Shown: positions 25,501 to 34,849, counted from the stretch's first letter. The stretch is 64,000 nucleotides of DNA from Cristatella mucedo (GCA_009760855.2 WPIO01000023.1:3474501-3538500), one strand, 5' to 3'. The notes: generated from the letters alone by a model not told the origin. Translations and numbers: made by a program.

Positions 25501-28500
25501 TATTCATTTTGCTCTTGTGGTAAAAACTGTAATAACAACTAATCCTTTTTTAAATGTTGAGCATACTCAAGAAATTATATCGAGGCTGCCTTTTTGTCAT
25601 TGTTTGCGATTTTATTTCTCATGTGCAGTATTAATTTCCTAGGGTTCTCAACTCAATAATAAATTTGAATACAAAGGCAGTAACTTCGTTCTTGATCGAG
25701 CTAATACTTTGTAAATAGCAGCAAATGAAATATACGCTCAAAACAAAATACTAGCGCTGAGAAAACAAGTCACATGCGTGGTTAATTCATTTAGAAAAAA
25801 ACGGTATTTTCTACCGTACAAAGTGCTGCTTCGTAGCGAACTTAAATTAAAAACAATTTAACGTAAAAAGTACCTCCTATATTCAACGGCATTAAATATC
25901 TACTCAAGACCAGTTTCTTGTTATCCTGGTCTCGTATTTACGTCCTCCTTTAGCTTCTTGGCTCCCTTAGCTAGCCTCATACGCTTGACAGCTTGCCCAA
26001 AACAGAGCCCGATTTGGCCATGGTGGTCAACTTTATGAAGAGCCAGAAATTAGTGTTGAGGTGAGACATAAATCCAAGACGACACAATTTAATTTTCTCC
26101 TACATTGAGATCCGATTTTAAGCGGTGCAGCACAAGTCAGTATTCATTGTGCTTCTAGTCTTTAGATAATGTTTTCGAAAATGCGAAAAAATTGAGGCAA
26201 ATAGCTGTCTATAAAACCTTTGTATACTATGACATGATTTTTTTTAGTTCTGAATAACATAATGCCATCAGACATGTCAAAACTTTTGAAGCTTATAAAA
26301 AACAGTCCAGATTTTTAAAATTCGCCGTTCTTAAATGCTACTGATCAATTTCAGGTGTCAATGCATATTTCGAGCAGATGTCTATAATGCTTGGCTACAA
26401 ACTAAATATTTGGTTCAAGGTCTGCTGGTGTTTTCTGACTCCTCTTTTGATCGGGGTATGTATGTTGTGTGGGCTTCGATGGCACATGGCGTGCAGGAAT
26501 CTCTTGATCTTGTGGAACTATTTTTTGCAAGTAACACTTATTTAACGTCACTATTCAACTGGCCTACAAGTACCTGGCATTGCATTCTCTCATCAGCCCA
26601 AAATTTATCTCGACTGGCTGTCAGGTATGACGTAGCTGAGACTAATCTCGCGGCCCTACTTGGTTTAGCTCAGGGGTACGGTGCTCGCATTTAATGACAA
26701 AGGTCGTGGGTAGTTGTCGGATGTGACTTTAATCAGGCATCTGAGACTAGTCTCGCGGCCTACTTGGTTTGGCCCAGGGGTAAGCAGCTCGCCGTTAATG
26801 ACTAAAGGAGTGGACTCGAGCCCTGCAGCATTTGTAAAGCACCTGGATAGAGATTCTCTTATCTTTTTATACAAATGATGATATAGGAAGCGCGTGAATA
26901 GAGATTAGAAAAGGCCCTATAGAAATAGATTATGTGTATATATGATATTTTGTAATTCGGCCCAAGCTACTCTTTCCCATCGGGTCGCAATAAACGAAGA
27001 CGATTTGCTGACAGCTCAGTTTCTAGGGAAAAGATTCCACCTCTACATTTACGGAGTAAGTGGTACGATGATATCGTGAGGAGGTCGACCTGTCCTGGCT
27101 CGTGAAAGGCTGATTTCTCTTAATACTTTCCCAGGCTAATCACTCAAAAAATGAGCACCGAGATAAACTGTCAGTGTTCATCTGCTTTGCACACACAGCG
27201 GTACAGCTGCCTATCCGAAGCTATGTGATTATATGTAATCATTACGGTGGTATACGTGCCATAAACGTCAGATAGGAATAAAAATGTAGTTGCATCAAGC
27301 AGACTTTTTGCCGCGACTTTTTTGCTTTGACTTTGCACAGTATGTTTTACTAAATACACATGTATCCCAATGCTTTCTTACCTGTATTATTTACACACAA
27401 TGTAGAAGTAATTCGATAATCTGGAATGTCTGTCTGAAAAATCACCGAATTGAAAGCCAAAGGAGGGTTGAATTTAATGGTCATGGAATGGGATACAGCA
27501 ACTTGAGGCCTAGAATCAGCAATATGAGCTCGGATCGTATTCATTCTTGCGGTTGCCTACTTTTTTTAGTCACTGTGTGGTGGGGAGCGTCGCGATTGGT
27601 GAGGGATTAGTTTGGTAGCTTCGGGTATCAGATCCCAGGGCTTGCTAGGCAGATACATCCTTTTTATTTGTTTTTCTTTACAATGCTGCACATTCTCCTT
27701 ATCTTTGAGCAAGCCGAGTAGCCTACTGTGTCAACACTATTTGCATACTTGCAGATCTAGGATGTATCTGTCATCTTGAGTTGGTTGAATATTTGTTCGA
27801 CCGATTCTCTGAAGGCAGGGCAGTCGTGTTGCTGGTTCACCTCTGTGTTTGGAGTGCATTAGTTTTTCCAAGATACTTCTAAGCATTTCTTTCTCTGACC
27901 ATCCTTTTCCCCCTGATCTACGGCTTAACGAGGCATCCTTTAAGGTATACAGAGTGCTCTAGAAGCTATCTGAGAACACTGCTGCGCGTCTGTAATCTGC
28001 TGCATAAGTGTGCAAGGTAAATGCAAATCGTGGGAACGTTGTTAAGCAATTCGGACAGGTTCAACCTTCTGGGTGCTTAGCCGCGTGATTTTCCTCTGAA
28101 TTTATGAGCAGCATCTATAAAGTGCCTAGAAAGTGAACCATTTATCTGATGGCGCAATGTACATATAAAATGATTATTATTAAACAAGACTGCTGATTAC
28201 CAACAAAGCTGCTCGCCTTGGTTGCACTACTATTCTTCTTGCAGAAAGTACCGCACATTCAAGTGTAAACCAAAAAGCATTAAACCCGCCATTCCCGCTG
28301 CCTCGAATGGCTGAATATGAAGTAGTCGTGATATTGCCTCTCCCGCATTCAATTTTAGACTACTAGTACTGAAAAAATCTTAGGTGCTCATTATTGTAGG
28401 TCCCTTCATTCTATGGCTCCAGCCTATCTCTCCGATATATTCCCCCATCAGGCCAAGCATCGTACCACCCGCTTTTCGGAATCCAACAGTCTACAAATAC

Positions 28501-31500
28501 CTCGTACAAACCTTAAATCCTTTGGAGACCGTGCATTTAGTTCGTATGCTCCCACAGTCTGGAACTCCCTCCCGACCTGCGTCAGAACATCCCCTGACCT
28601 GGCCACATTTAAAAGAAACTTAAAAAAAACACCTATTTAAGACAGCATTTAGTGCGTCCCTGTGATTCGTCCTTGATGTGCTTATCCGTGCTGACACTGT
28701 GCATGCTGCCACTAACCACATTTGCATGCTGACCCTGTGCATGTCACCCTAACCATATTATTCATTTTGTTTGCTTTTCAAGCATGATTTTACGTACAAT
28801 TCAATTGCATTTCCCTTTGCAGCAAATGTAAAGCGATTAGAAAAAGATTAAGTTCTCTGATGGCGCTTTGTCAAGTGCATTGTTATTGTTACTATTAATA
28901 TCCCTTTGAGTGGTACAATTTGGATGGATTAGATGCGAATGAAGCCGTCATTTTGCTCCTTCGAATACGAGGCAATAACGTGCTGGTTGCCTATAAGGAA
29001 TTGGTTTTACGGTTCACTTGTTCCTCCCTTTGCCAAGCAGGTAATGTCATATTAGCCCTGACTTCCTGGGATCAAATCCTCTAGGCGGAACTTTAACCAT
29101 TTAAAAGAATCAGTACTATAACCAGCCCGTCAACACTGCTTTGTAGTGCTTAGGTCCAGACGGCAATCTGACCGGTGCCTGCAAAATTATAACGTCCGTA
29201 CACAAATGCGTAGAAATTCGTCATCGCTTTTCGTAAAATCATTAAGTCATTTTGTTGTGGCTAATAAAATAAACTCATCTTGCTTTTTCTTGACTCGTGT
29301 TTTTATAACCTATTGATCAAACAATTCTGGTTTAATCAGACTGCACATTCACTTCACACGAATGCTGGTGCTGACAGATCGCCCCTAAGAGGAGCAGGAC
29401 GAGACTAGAGTGATGGACAGTTGACTGTAGCTACTTTTTTCCCGATCGAACGAAAATTCTATAGCACACATTTCCAACAAATTTTGGAGGCCACAATTTT
29501 GTATGTGGCTGAAAAGAAGCTACTATTCGGAACTGAGCCTATTAAAAGCACTCAAGACATCTCAGCTTCGGGACGATCTCTGGACACCCCAGAATCCGCC
29601 GTTGGGCTTAACGGAGTAGCTGCTGCACTGGCAGCACGGCGTTGTTTTCTCATTGGAAAACATGAAAACCGCTAGCAACTGCTATTCGCGCCCCTGAATC
29701 GCAGTACTCGTGAACAACGCTGATCGTACTGTGCAAATTACAGCAGCAGAAGCCGCAGGCGCACACAACACTTGTCTACCCGACGCCAATGGCAATCCCT
29801 TGCGGCCGTATTCTCTCACACTATTCAGTGCGAGCTTCGTGAACCACCATCGTGCGCAACAGCTGGATTCAATTATCCGGTGGGTATCTCAAATATTCGG
29901 TTCCGGCATTTCTTTACAGACGCTCTTTGTCTTCCAACTAGTCTTTTTTGAAGCGGTTAAGTACGGCGGCAGCTACGTGTACCCCATGTGGGCTCAAGGG
30001 TTCGGTCTGTGCTTGGCCCTAGCCTCAATGACTTGCGTTCCTGGTTACGCGATCTACGCTCTGGCTACCACCAGCGGAACGCCGAAGCAGGTAAGCAGTA
30101 AGCGCCAGCGTCGAATGGTCTGCACCACGAAGTTGGGGCTAGGAGCGGCGAGATACCATTACAGCTTCTGCTAGTGATTGCTTAGCAAGTACAATATTTT
30201 CTATTTGTCACAACGTTGACTGGCACAAGCTGGTTGCGAATACTAGCAGAGCGAAAGAGTTTTGAAGTTATCGCTCTTCAGTTGTGCTTAGGCTCTCTGA
30301 AGTTCTCTGAGAGCAACATACAAATGGGTTATTGTAGCGCGGCCCTTACCAGCACTATCAACCGCTGTTTGATTGAGTGGATTCGTATATACTATTTCAG
30401 ATGATGATGAAGCTGATGAATGATGATGTGTTTGTGTTTGGTCTTTAAGATCAGTCAACCAAATAACTATTATAATATTGATATCAATAAATAAAGAAAT
30501 TGCATTGTACCCTAAGAGAACTCAATATTCGCGTTGGCACATTACTTATGCTGAAAAGACCAAGTCAGCTGATTAGTGATAACATGCCCAACATTAGCAG
30601 GTGTAAGTTCGTCAAAAAAAATTACATGTAGGTAGCAAACTGAGTCAGGAACATGTGAATCTTTAGCTTCCGTTTAAATGTGGTCAAGCGGAAAAATTAA
30701 TTGCGATGTCAGTCCGTAGAAAGCTCCTGGCTTTGGGAGCATTGGACCTAAAGGCAGGGTCTCTACAAGGTTTAAGGTTGCTTAAAGGTATCGTTAAATG
30801 CCCTGAGTCGTGAGAATTGACGGTTCGATGAGAAGTCTGGAGAGTAAGTATTTCATATAATTAAACTATAGGTATGTCTTATTGCGCATGTAGGTAGATC
30901 GGCAAGGAGTGAGTTACAGAAATATAGCTTTATGTCCTAAATGCATGGACTGGCTGTACTATGGTTATCTTTAAGCACACACGATGTTTTTCAATCTCAT
31001 CTAATTGCACATATGCAGACTTGACTGTGGAGTCGTATATCATCCAGCGGATTGCTGTAAAGCACGGAGAAATCAATAAACAAATAGTTCTTTCTGCATA
31101 AGATAGAAATCAATGAGAAGCTTTGGCTGACGTTTTTACAAATAGTAGGCATGTAACTTTTAGCCTGAAACTCCTGATGTGTTCATTTCACGATCCTACT
31201 TTCTGCCAACGCATAAAGCGCGATTGGTACATTAAGGAGCCCTGTGCACTGTATTTTATTTTTCTGAGGCAGACCGTTTATTTTATCTTTTTTAAGAAAT
31301 TTTTCTATCGTATATTGACCAAATATCTCTGACTCTTATAGCAAAGAGACTCTTTCCTGCACCGTCAACTAATGAAACATAGTCACATACATGAATTCAA
31401 TGAGTACTCGTTAACAGTCTCTTCAAAGCATTGGTGGTATTAATTCTGTGGTGTCTTTTTCTTGAAGAAGTTACAGAAACTAACAACCCCTCTTCTCAGC

Positions 31501-31581
31501 GAAAGGCAACAGAAGACAGAAACATTTGGAGATGTCAGCAGAAGCTTACTCGAGCCAGATATTTCAACTTCGAGGGCATAA
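12007..31581 (+). CDS. SLC6 family Na+/Cl- coupled transporter, GABA/taurine-transporter-like, 12 exons
   Basis: Plasma-membrane symporter of the SLC6 (NSS) family, predicted to move an amino acid or amino-acid-like solute with Na+ and Cl-. Exons: 12007-12241, 14633-14764, 14939-15101, 15769-15933, 16057-16324, 22405-22633, 23225-23340, 23509-23652, 23744-23846, 26355-26455, 29920-30090, 31477-31581. All introns are GT-AG and all phases agree; the sum is 643 codons plus stop, usual for the family. Seen: TM1 with GLGNVWRFP (62-70), FLIPY (81-85), EL2 cysteines C169 and C178, TM6 GTQVLYS (327-333), TM7 LDVCTS (364-369), TM8 LGLDSQF and TM12 with YVYP. Gly62 sits where monoamine transporters carry Asp, so a monoamine substrate is unlikely. 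TM7 and the following loop ([11 protein letters not shown]) look most like the GABA/betaine/taurine subfamily. The family Asn of TM7 is Asp365. The exact substrate cannot be read from sequence. Confidence 0.9.
13072..13200 (+). mobile_element. Second LINE family, 3' tail
   Basis: GTTGGCTACCGAATGCGTAC, CTATACAAAACTCTCCTGCG, TAACACCCACATGGTC and an ATTAAATTACA end. The same tail recurs near 18098, 37612 (antisense), 46690 and 55000. Confidence 0.75.
13205..13718 (+). mobile_element. LINE 3' fragment (divergent CR1/L2-like)
   Basis: The frame around 13290-13420 reads [20 protein letters not shown], then [14 protein letters not shown], which is the end of a LINE ORF. It is followed by the tail ACAGCGCCTAAATAGGGATT and (ATT)n at 13700. 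Confidence 0.7.
14633..14764 (+). CDS. SLC6 exon 2: TM2
   Basis: Follows acceptor TTTCTTTGTAG and ends before GTACGG (phase 1 on both sides). It encodes GAFLIPY, then [11 protein letters not shown], then ICPLFRG. Tyr85 of FLIPY matches a chloride ligand in SERT and GAT1. Confidence 0.93.
14939..15101 (+). CDS. SLC6 exon 3: TM3 and start of EL2
   Basis: The acceptor is GTTGCCATAG and the donor GTAGGC; phase 1 in, phase 2 out. TM3 includes [11 protein letters not shown] (135-145), whose Tyr pair matches the substrate-contact YY of GAT1. It ends at [15 protein letters not shown]169 is the first cysteine of the conserved EL2 disulfide. Confidence 0.93.
15564..15691 (-). repeat. SINE family A, 73 bp upstream of SLC6 exon 4
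   Basis: Antisense copy: ACCCAAAGAGAACTTATTCT (tail), GGGGCTCGAGCCCGCGACC (B box), GAGCACCCTAACCACTATAC (head). It sits in the short intron 3, ending about 75 bp before the acceptor. Confidence 0.88.
15769..15933 (+). CDS. SLC6 exon 4: extracellular loop 2
   Basis: The acceptor TTTTTCTTAG and donor GTAAGA keep phase 2. The exon begins by completing Arg177, then C178, the second conserved disulfide cysteine. The rest is a hydrophilic loop with six N-glycosylation sequons at N190, N200, N203, N207, N213 and N222. It ends DEYF, which matches the family's end of EL2. Confidence 0.88.
16057..16324 (+). CDS. SLC6 exon 5: TM4 and TM5
   Basis: The acceptor is TATCCTTCAG (phase 2) and the donor GTATGC (phase 0). 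It encodes [11 protein letters not shown], then TM4 with [30 protein letters not shown]5 with [12 protein letters not shown], and [10 protein letters not shown]. These are all strong SLC6 motifs. Confidence 0.94.
16482..16643 (+). repeat. tRNA-derived SINE, family B (intron 5 of SLC6)
   Basis: Nearly full-length. It has GCCGTGATGGCACACTAGGT (A-box side), GTGGGTTCGATTCCTGCGG (B box), the palindrome CCACTGCAAGAGGTGG, and TAGCCGTAAAGGCTCTTCTG with a TTTAATCAGCTA end. Confidence 0.88.
17345..18770 (+). mobile_element. LINE fragment, RT to 3' end, decayed
   Basis: Frames read [20 protein letters not shown] and [16 protein letters not shown] (RT motifs), then degraded RT C-terminal pieces and the tail TCAAGTGCCTAGAAATATAT at about 18690. 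A second-family tail (18098-18190) interrupts it. Several stops and frameshifts are present. Confidence 0.85.
18775..20685 (+). mobile_element. LINE copy, endonuclease-RT linker to RT C-terminus, interrupted
   Basis: Starts in a region reading [14 protein letters not shown] and LSDHDLV, then IDQDKLLKS (pre-RT linker). After a SINE insertion it jumps to [19 protein letters not shown] and the RT C-terminal frame 20083-20685 ([33 protein letters not shown]). The RT core is partly deleted around 19800. Its 3' part continues at 21441 after an insertion. Confidence 0.85.
19395..19561 (+). repeat. SINE family A with (TA)n end, inserted in LINE
   Basis: Complete copy: GCTGAGCTGGTTTGGTCCAG, CGGTTAAGGTGCTCG, B box GTCGTGGGCTCTAGCC, tail GTGAAGCGCCTGAATAGAGA, TTCTCTTGGGACGCTATACA, then (TA)n at 19530-19560. 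It splits the LINE at 18775-20685. Confidence 0.9.
20688..21427 (+). mobile_element. 5'-truncated LINE end plus transduced flank, inserted within another LINE
   Basis: About 99% identical to 28719-29460; I count six differences, one of them a 2-nt indel. The first ~175 bp are LINE 3' end (GCAAATGTAAAGCGATTAGA... tail). The remaining ~560 bp are unique DNA that also follows the LINE at 28.9 kb. The host LINE resumes at 21441 almost exactly where it broke off at 20685. Confidence 0.85.
21441..21812 (+). mobile_element. 3' part of the interrupted LINE
   Basis: Resumes with ATCCTTTGGAGACCGTGCAT and AACTCCCTCCCGACTTGCGT, continues through the 3' UTR, and ends GTAAAGCGCCTAGGAAGAGA, GGGCGCTTTATCAAGTGCAC and (TTA)n. 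Confidence 0.9.
22405..22633 (+). CDS. SLC6 exon 6: TM6 and TM7
   Basis: The acceptor is GCTGTTAAAG (phase 0) and the donor GTACGT (phase 1). It encodes [18 protein letters not shown] (322-339), the unwound TM6 core, then GSFNEF, then TM7 with [11 protein letters not shown] and [11 protein letters not shown]. The Cl- ligands Gln329, Ser333 and Ser369 are present. The usual Asn is Asp365. The TM6 glycines of GAT proteins (GLGLG) are replaced by ALAIG. Confidence 0.93.
22860..22921. repeat. ~39-bp imperfect tandem duplication in SLC6 intron 6
   Basis: Two copies of ATCATGGYGGYCACYAGCCA about 39 bp apart. Confidence 0.75.
23225..23340 (+). CDS. SLC6 exon 7: TM8 start
   Basis: Acceptor TTTTCGTAG, donor GTGAGT. 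It encodes [17 protein letters not shown] and then [17 protein letters not shown]. Asp434 and Ser435 match the Na2-site pair of the family. Confidence 0.93.
23509..23652 (+). CDS. SLC6 exon 8: TM8 end and TM9
   Basis: The acceptor is CTATTTTAG and the donor GTAAGG; phase 0 on both sides. It encodes [15 protein letters not shown], which continues the DSQF motif, and then TM9 ([13 protein letters not shown]). Exons 7 and 8 join as LGLDSQFVAMET. Confidence 0.92.
23744..23846 (+). CDS. SLC6 exon 9: TM10
   Basis: The acceptor is TTTACTTTAG and the donor GTAAGT (phase 1). It encodes [16 protein letters not shown] and then TM10 ([18 protein letters not shown]). The GG-Y-V-LxDxY motif is typical of the family. 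Confidence 0.93.
24000..26330. other. SLC6 intron 9, no recognised repeat
   Basis: AT-rich intronic DNA between exons 9 and 10. I see no LINE, SINE or coding motif in it. Confidence 0.45.
26355..26455 (+). CDS. SLC6 exon 10: TM11
   Basis: The acceptor is CAATTTCAG and the donor GTATGT. It completes Gly and encodes [13 protein letters not shown], then TM11 ([15 protein letters not shown]). This matches the G-x-x-x-F-x-x-D/Q-I/M-x-x-M-L-G and CW...TP motifs. Confidence 0.92.
26642..26935 (+). repeat. SINE family A, head tandemly duplicated
   Basis: The stretch CTGAGACTARTCTCGCGGCC plus SINE head (TTGGTTTAGCTCAGGGGTA, TTGGTTTGGCCCAGGGGTA) occurs twice, about 110 bp apart. The second copy continues through the B box and tail (TTGTAAAGCACCTGGATAGA), and then through a second tail copy near 26885-26935. 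Confidence 0.75.
28105..28185 (+). mobile_element. LINE tail fragment
   Basis: CTATAAAGTGCCTAGAAAGT, ATCTGATGGCGCAATGTACA, then (ATTATT). Confidence 0.65.
28393..28904 (+). mobile_element. LINE 3' end in SLC6 intron 10 (probable source of the transduced block)
   Basis: Encodes [20 protein letters not shown] and the LINE C-terminus [18 protein letters not shown], then the 3' UTR and tail (GTAAAGCGATTAGAAAAAGA, GGCGCTTTGTCAAGTGCATT). It is longer at its 5' side than the copy at 20688. Confidence 0.88.
28719..29460 (+). repeat. Near-identical duplicate of 20688-21427
   Basis: Same-strand duplicate 8.0 kb downstream of the first copy. It covers the LINE tail and about 560 bp of non-LINE sequence (for example GGATTAGATGCGAATGAAGC, TTCGAATACGAGGCAATAAC). 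Both copies are in introns of the SLC6 gene. Confidence 0.92.
29920..30090 (+). CDS. SLC6 exon 11: TM12
   Basis: The acceptor is TTTCTTTACAG and the donor GTAAGC; phase 0 on both sides. It encodes [27 protein letters not shown] and TM12 ([17 protein letters not shown]). The Y-V-Y-P-W-like motif and TM12 match the GABA transporter group. Confidence 0.92.
30495..31000 (-). mobile_element. Degraded LINE 3' end
   Basis: Antisense tail (TTGCATTGTACCCTAAGAGA) followed by antisense coding remnants, for example TTTAAATGTGGTCAAGCGG, CTTTGGGAGCATTGGACCTA and GATCGGCAAGGAGTGAGTTA. Confidence 0.75.
31477..31581 (+). CDS. SLC6 exon 12 (probable): cytosolic C-terminus and stop
   Basis: After acceptor GAAGAAGTTACAG, phase 0 reads [15 protein letters not shown] and ends at TAA 31579-31581, giving 34 residues. 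The LTTP motif resembles the start of the C-tail in the GABA/betaine transporters, and the phase fits exon 11. The tail has no membrane segment. The polypyrimidine tract is modest and no strong polyadenylation signal lies close by, so another terminal exon is possible. Confidence 0.58.
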   Translation, partial: KLTTPLLSERQQKTETFGDVSRSLLEPDISTSRA

Positions 31582-32269
31582 AGACAGAAAAAATATCATC
31601 GTTATACTCGCATCCTATGCACTCCTAGAAATATAAATTTATTACGTTGGTTGTCTTGCACAGGTAACCAAGGTGTTAGAAAACGCAGTGCTGCTCTTGC
31701 CTTGTATCTAATGTCACTTGCTATAGTTTTAGTGCACTGCAGAAATCACGTAGTGGAACACCACTCGTCTTGGTATGAACAATGCGTGTCTGGTCACTTT
31801 CAATCAAAGCAAAATAGGCAACCGAATGAGTACTAAGGCCTGAACCTCATGAAATATACGGTTTCATATACTGCATCTGACTGTAAGCTCACTTAACCGT
31901 GGATGATGTTTGCAATCACGAGCACGTACATTCAGTGGAGCAGAATATCGTTATTCGGCTCGCAACTCACGTAAGTGGAATTTAAGGAAATGCTCTAAAG
32001 CCCCACGTTGGCTGCTGTAGGTGGATTGGTATGGACAGCTCAATCTAGTTGAACATTAAACCCTCTCGAGACGAACTTTGTTATCAAAACTCAGTCAAAC
32101 GGCGTCCGGTCGCTCTGAACTTTAAAAATGGCATACGCCATCTGGCGGAACAACCCTTGACCCCAAAGCAATATTAGGATGAGTTTTCAGTTACTGCTCT
32201 TTTTCATTGATTTGCTGCATTTTTCGCAATCGTCGAACTACTCACTGCCTTGGTAAATAAATAAATACT

Positions 32270-32439
32270 AGCTGATTTAACAGCCTCTTTTTGCATAGCG
32301 ACAGAAGAGCCTTGACGGCTATCACCACCGCTTGCAGTGGCGATAAAGGATCGCCCACCACTGAATTCGAACCCACGACCTCGGGACCGAGGTTGTGAAA
32401 GGCAACCAACCGCCTTACCTAGTGAGCCATTACGGCTCA
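32270..32439 (-). repeat. tRNA-derived SINE, family B
   Basis: Antisense full-length copy: GCTGATTTAACAGCCTCTTT, CACCACCGCTTGCAGTGG, B box AATTCGAACCCACGACCTC, CCGCCTTACCTAGTGAGCCA. Confidence 0.9.
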
Positions 32440-32451
32440 GCAAAAAACTAG

Positions 32452-32618
32452 TAGTTGATTTAACAGCCTCTTTTTGCATAGCAACAGAAAAGACTTTACG
32501 ACTACTAGCACTGCTTGCAGTGGCGATAAAGGATCGATCACTGAAAGATTCGAACCCACGACCTCGGGGTCGACGTCGTGAAAAGCAACCGCCTTACCCA
32601 GGGAGCCATTATTGCTCA
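32452..32618 (-). repeat. tRNA-derived SINE, family B
   Basis: Second antisense copy, 12 bp after the previous one. B box GATTCGAACCCACGACCTC, then GCAACCGCCTTACCCAGGGA. Confidence 0.9.
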
Positions 32619-32861
32619 AGCTTGTTGTCAGCGATCATAGAAATCTTGTACAATTATAATTGGCTTGTTGATTAATTTGCAAGTATTTTCACGCTAGTCT
32701 TTTCGTGAATCGGCACCACACAGTCTTTGCCGCAATTTTCCGTGACCGCTCTCTGCACGATAGTGATGTTTTCTAAGCATATCTTCTGCATCGGCTCATT
32801 TCGAAGCCTCTTTGGCGATTAATCAGTCTCGCTAGTTATAAATGAATAAGAAATAAATCCT

Positions 32862-33023
32862 GGCTGATTAAAAAGCCTATTTTTTATAGCGACAGTAGAG
32901 CCTTTGCGGATATCACCACCACTTGCAGAGGCGATAAAGAATCGCCCACAGCAGGAATCGAACCCACGACCACGCGACTGAGGTCGTGAAAGCAACCGCC
33001 TTACCTAGCGTGCCATCACGGCT
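32862..33023 (-). repeat. tRNA-derived SINE, family B
   Basis: Third antisense copy in 760 bp: GGCTGATTAAAAAGCCTATT, B box GGAATCGAACCCACGACCA, CCGCCTTACCTAGCGTGCCA. Confidence 0.9.
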
Positions 33024-33303
33024 CTAGAACTACTTCGTCTAGTACTGAATATGTAACATATTTCTCTCTGTACGTCTGACTTGCTGCTTCCACCAAATGA
33101 TTTCTGTTCCCACACGGCAAGGTAGGGGACGGGAAGCTTAAGGTCGTGGGGAGAGCGACCAAAGGCCGTCTGCCCTGGGAATGGGCGCCGCAAAAATTCT
33201 GCCTCGAGGGAGGCGCAATCCGGCAAGCTCCCCTCCGGTGTTACTTGTGCATATACCCAGGTCGCAATTTAAAGTGGGACGCATGGCTGAGCCGCACGGG
33301 CAT

Positions 33304-33370
33304 CAAAAACAAAAATAATAATGCATTTGCACAGCGGCCTCAGAGAACTGAATCTCGCTCTCTCGCTCTC

Positions 33371-33462
<92 letters not shown>

Positions 33463-33850
33463 GACACTTCACTGATGCTGCATGTAAAGCCTTATCAAAT
33501 GCTTGGTGGTAAAATCGGAAAGCAGCAGCATAGCGTAAGCAGGTGCATGCACATAAAGAACGAATCACAAAGACCCACAAAGTGCTGCACTAAAAAAGTG
33601 TGATTTCAGCTTCTATTTAAATGTCGTCATGTCAGGGGATGTTGTGACGTGCGTCGGTAGTGAGTTCCAGACTTTGGGAGCTTAGGAACTAAAGGCACGG
33701 TCTCTATCGGTTTTGAAGTTCCTCAATGTATGGCTATACGATTCGAGTCAGAACAGCGGGTTGTACGATTCTTCGCCTAGTGGAAGGGGTAGTTCTGATA
33801 GGTAGACTCGAGCCAGAGAATGAAAGGACCTAAAAGTAAGTGAGCAATTC
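33304..33850 (-). mobile_element. LINE 3' end containing a (TC)n expansion
   Basis: Antisense tail with AATAATAATGCATTTGCACA and CTCAGAGAACTGAATCTCGC, then (TC)n, then TAGACACTTCACTGATGCTG. The coding remnants follow (GTGACGTGCGTCGGTAGTGA, GTTCCAGACTTTGGGAGC). Confidence 0.85.
33357..33460. repeat. (TC)n microsatellite
   Basis: About 100 bp of almost pure TC inside the LINE tail, at the place where other copies have a short CTCTTTCT. Confidence 0.95.
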
Positions 33851-33879
33851 TTCTAAATTTCTCTTTTCTTATAATAGTA

Positions 33880-33960
33880 ATAATCTTACATTTCCATAGC
33901 ACCCTCAGAGAACTGAATCTCTTTCTGGGGACTTTACAGTTTGTTCTCGTGTGAAATGAA
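33880..33960 (-). mobile_element. LINE tail fragment
   Basis: AATAGTAATAATCTTACATT, AGCACCCTCAGAGAACTGAA, CTTTCTGGGGACTTTACAGT. Confidence 0.75.
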
Positions 33961-34550
33961 GTGGAAAGACTATGGTATTAGCACCAAAAACCTCTTAGGC
34001 TTTCAGTGAGCGACAGAAAGCTGTCTAGCGTACAACCCACTAGTCTTTGTGGCTTTTAGGATCTGAAGACAGGGGTACACATACGGCTTGACAGGAGGGG
34101 ATACGGTTGAGCTGCCTTCGTACTGGCTGCGTAAACCACAGGACCGTTAGCGGCTTGATGAAGGGAACGCCTGAGCTTGGAAAGTACACTTGATCGTTGT
34201 AGGCTCTACGCGAGCGCCCTGCGAGAGTACAAGGTTGAATGCAGTATCCCGATTTTGCAGCCCCGCGATTTTGCTGTCACATACAATTTTTCGACCAAAT
34301 ATGATCCGAAAATCCATCTGGATTACTTTGGGGTTGCAGCAAGCAGTTAATAGTAATTTAAATAATATTGATAACAAGATGCTGTCATAATGCCTTCGGA
34401 GAACTGGATCCGTTGCTATTCACATTGCATGTGCATATATGGCATGCACTGCAGAAGTCTGCTTTCCATAGGCCACGCCATAGCTGCTAGAACTTGACGA
34501 TACTAATAGCTCGATGTGACAAAATTATGAATTCTCGGGCCACGGCGGCG

Positions 34551-34849
34551 CAGGGGCGGAGCCAGGGGAGGGGCCGGGCGACATTTGTCCTCCTCAAAGG
34601 CCTGCGATCTGAGCCGCCTTCTAGTCTTATGATTACCGATCATCACCAACGGCGACATAATGTGTCCGAATTCCACTAGATGAGTAACCGTATAGTTCAT
34701 GTCAAATACGCGCGGTGACTTTGTTTTGTAAATTTTTCATTAACAGTGAATCTAGCCCCAACTACACAGAAATCTCGCGGGTCTTGCCTCCAACATAAAC
34801 ATGTTTCAGGTCTTCTCTACACCAGATAAAAATCCTAGCTCCGCCGCTG
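34551..34849. mobile_element. Short terminal-inverted-repeat DNA element
   Basis: The left end CAGGGGCGGAGCCAGGGG pairs with the right end, whose reverse complement is CAGCGGCGGAGCTAGGATTT. The 299-bp element has no transposase. Such CAG-GGCGGA ends are common in non-autonomous DNA transposons of animals. Flanking 8-mers do not match, so the superfamily is not fixed. Confidence 0.65.

Noticed and set aside
29421-29919. Open frames just upstream of SLC6 exon 11
   Set aside because: Not similar to SLC6 at this position. The acceptor at 29918-29919 joins exon 10 to TM12 without them.
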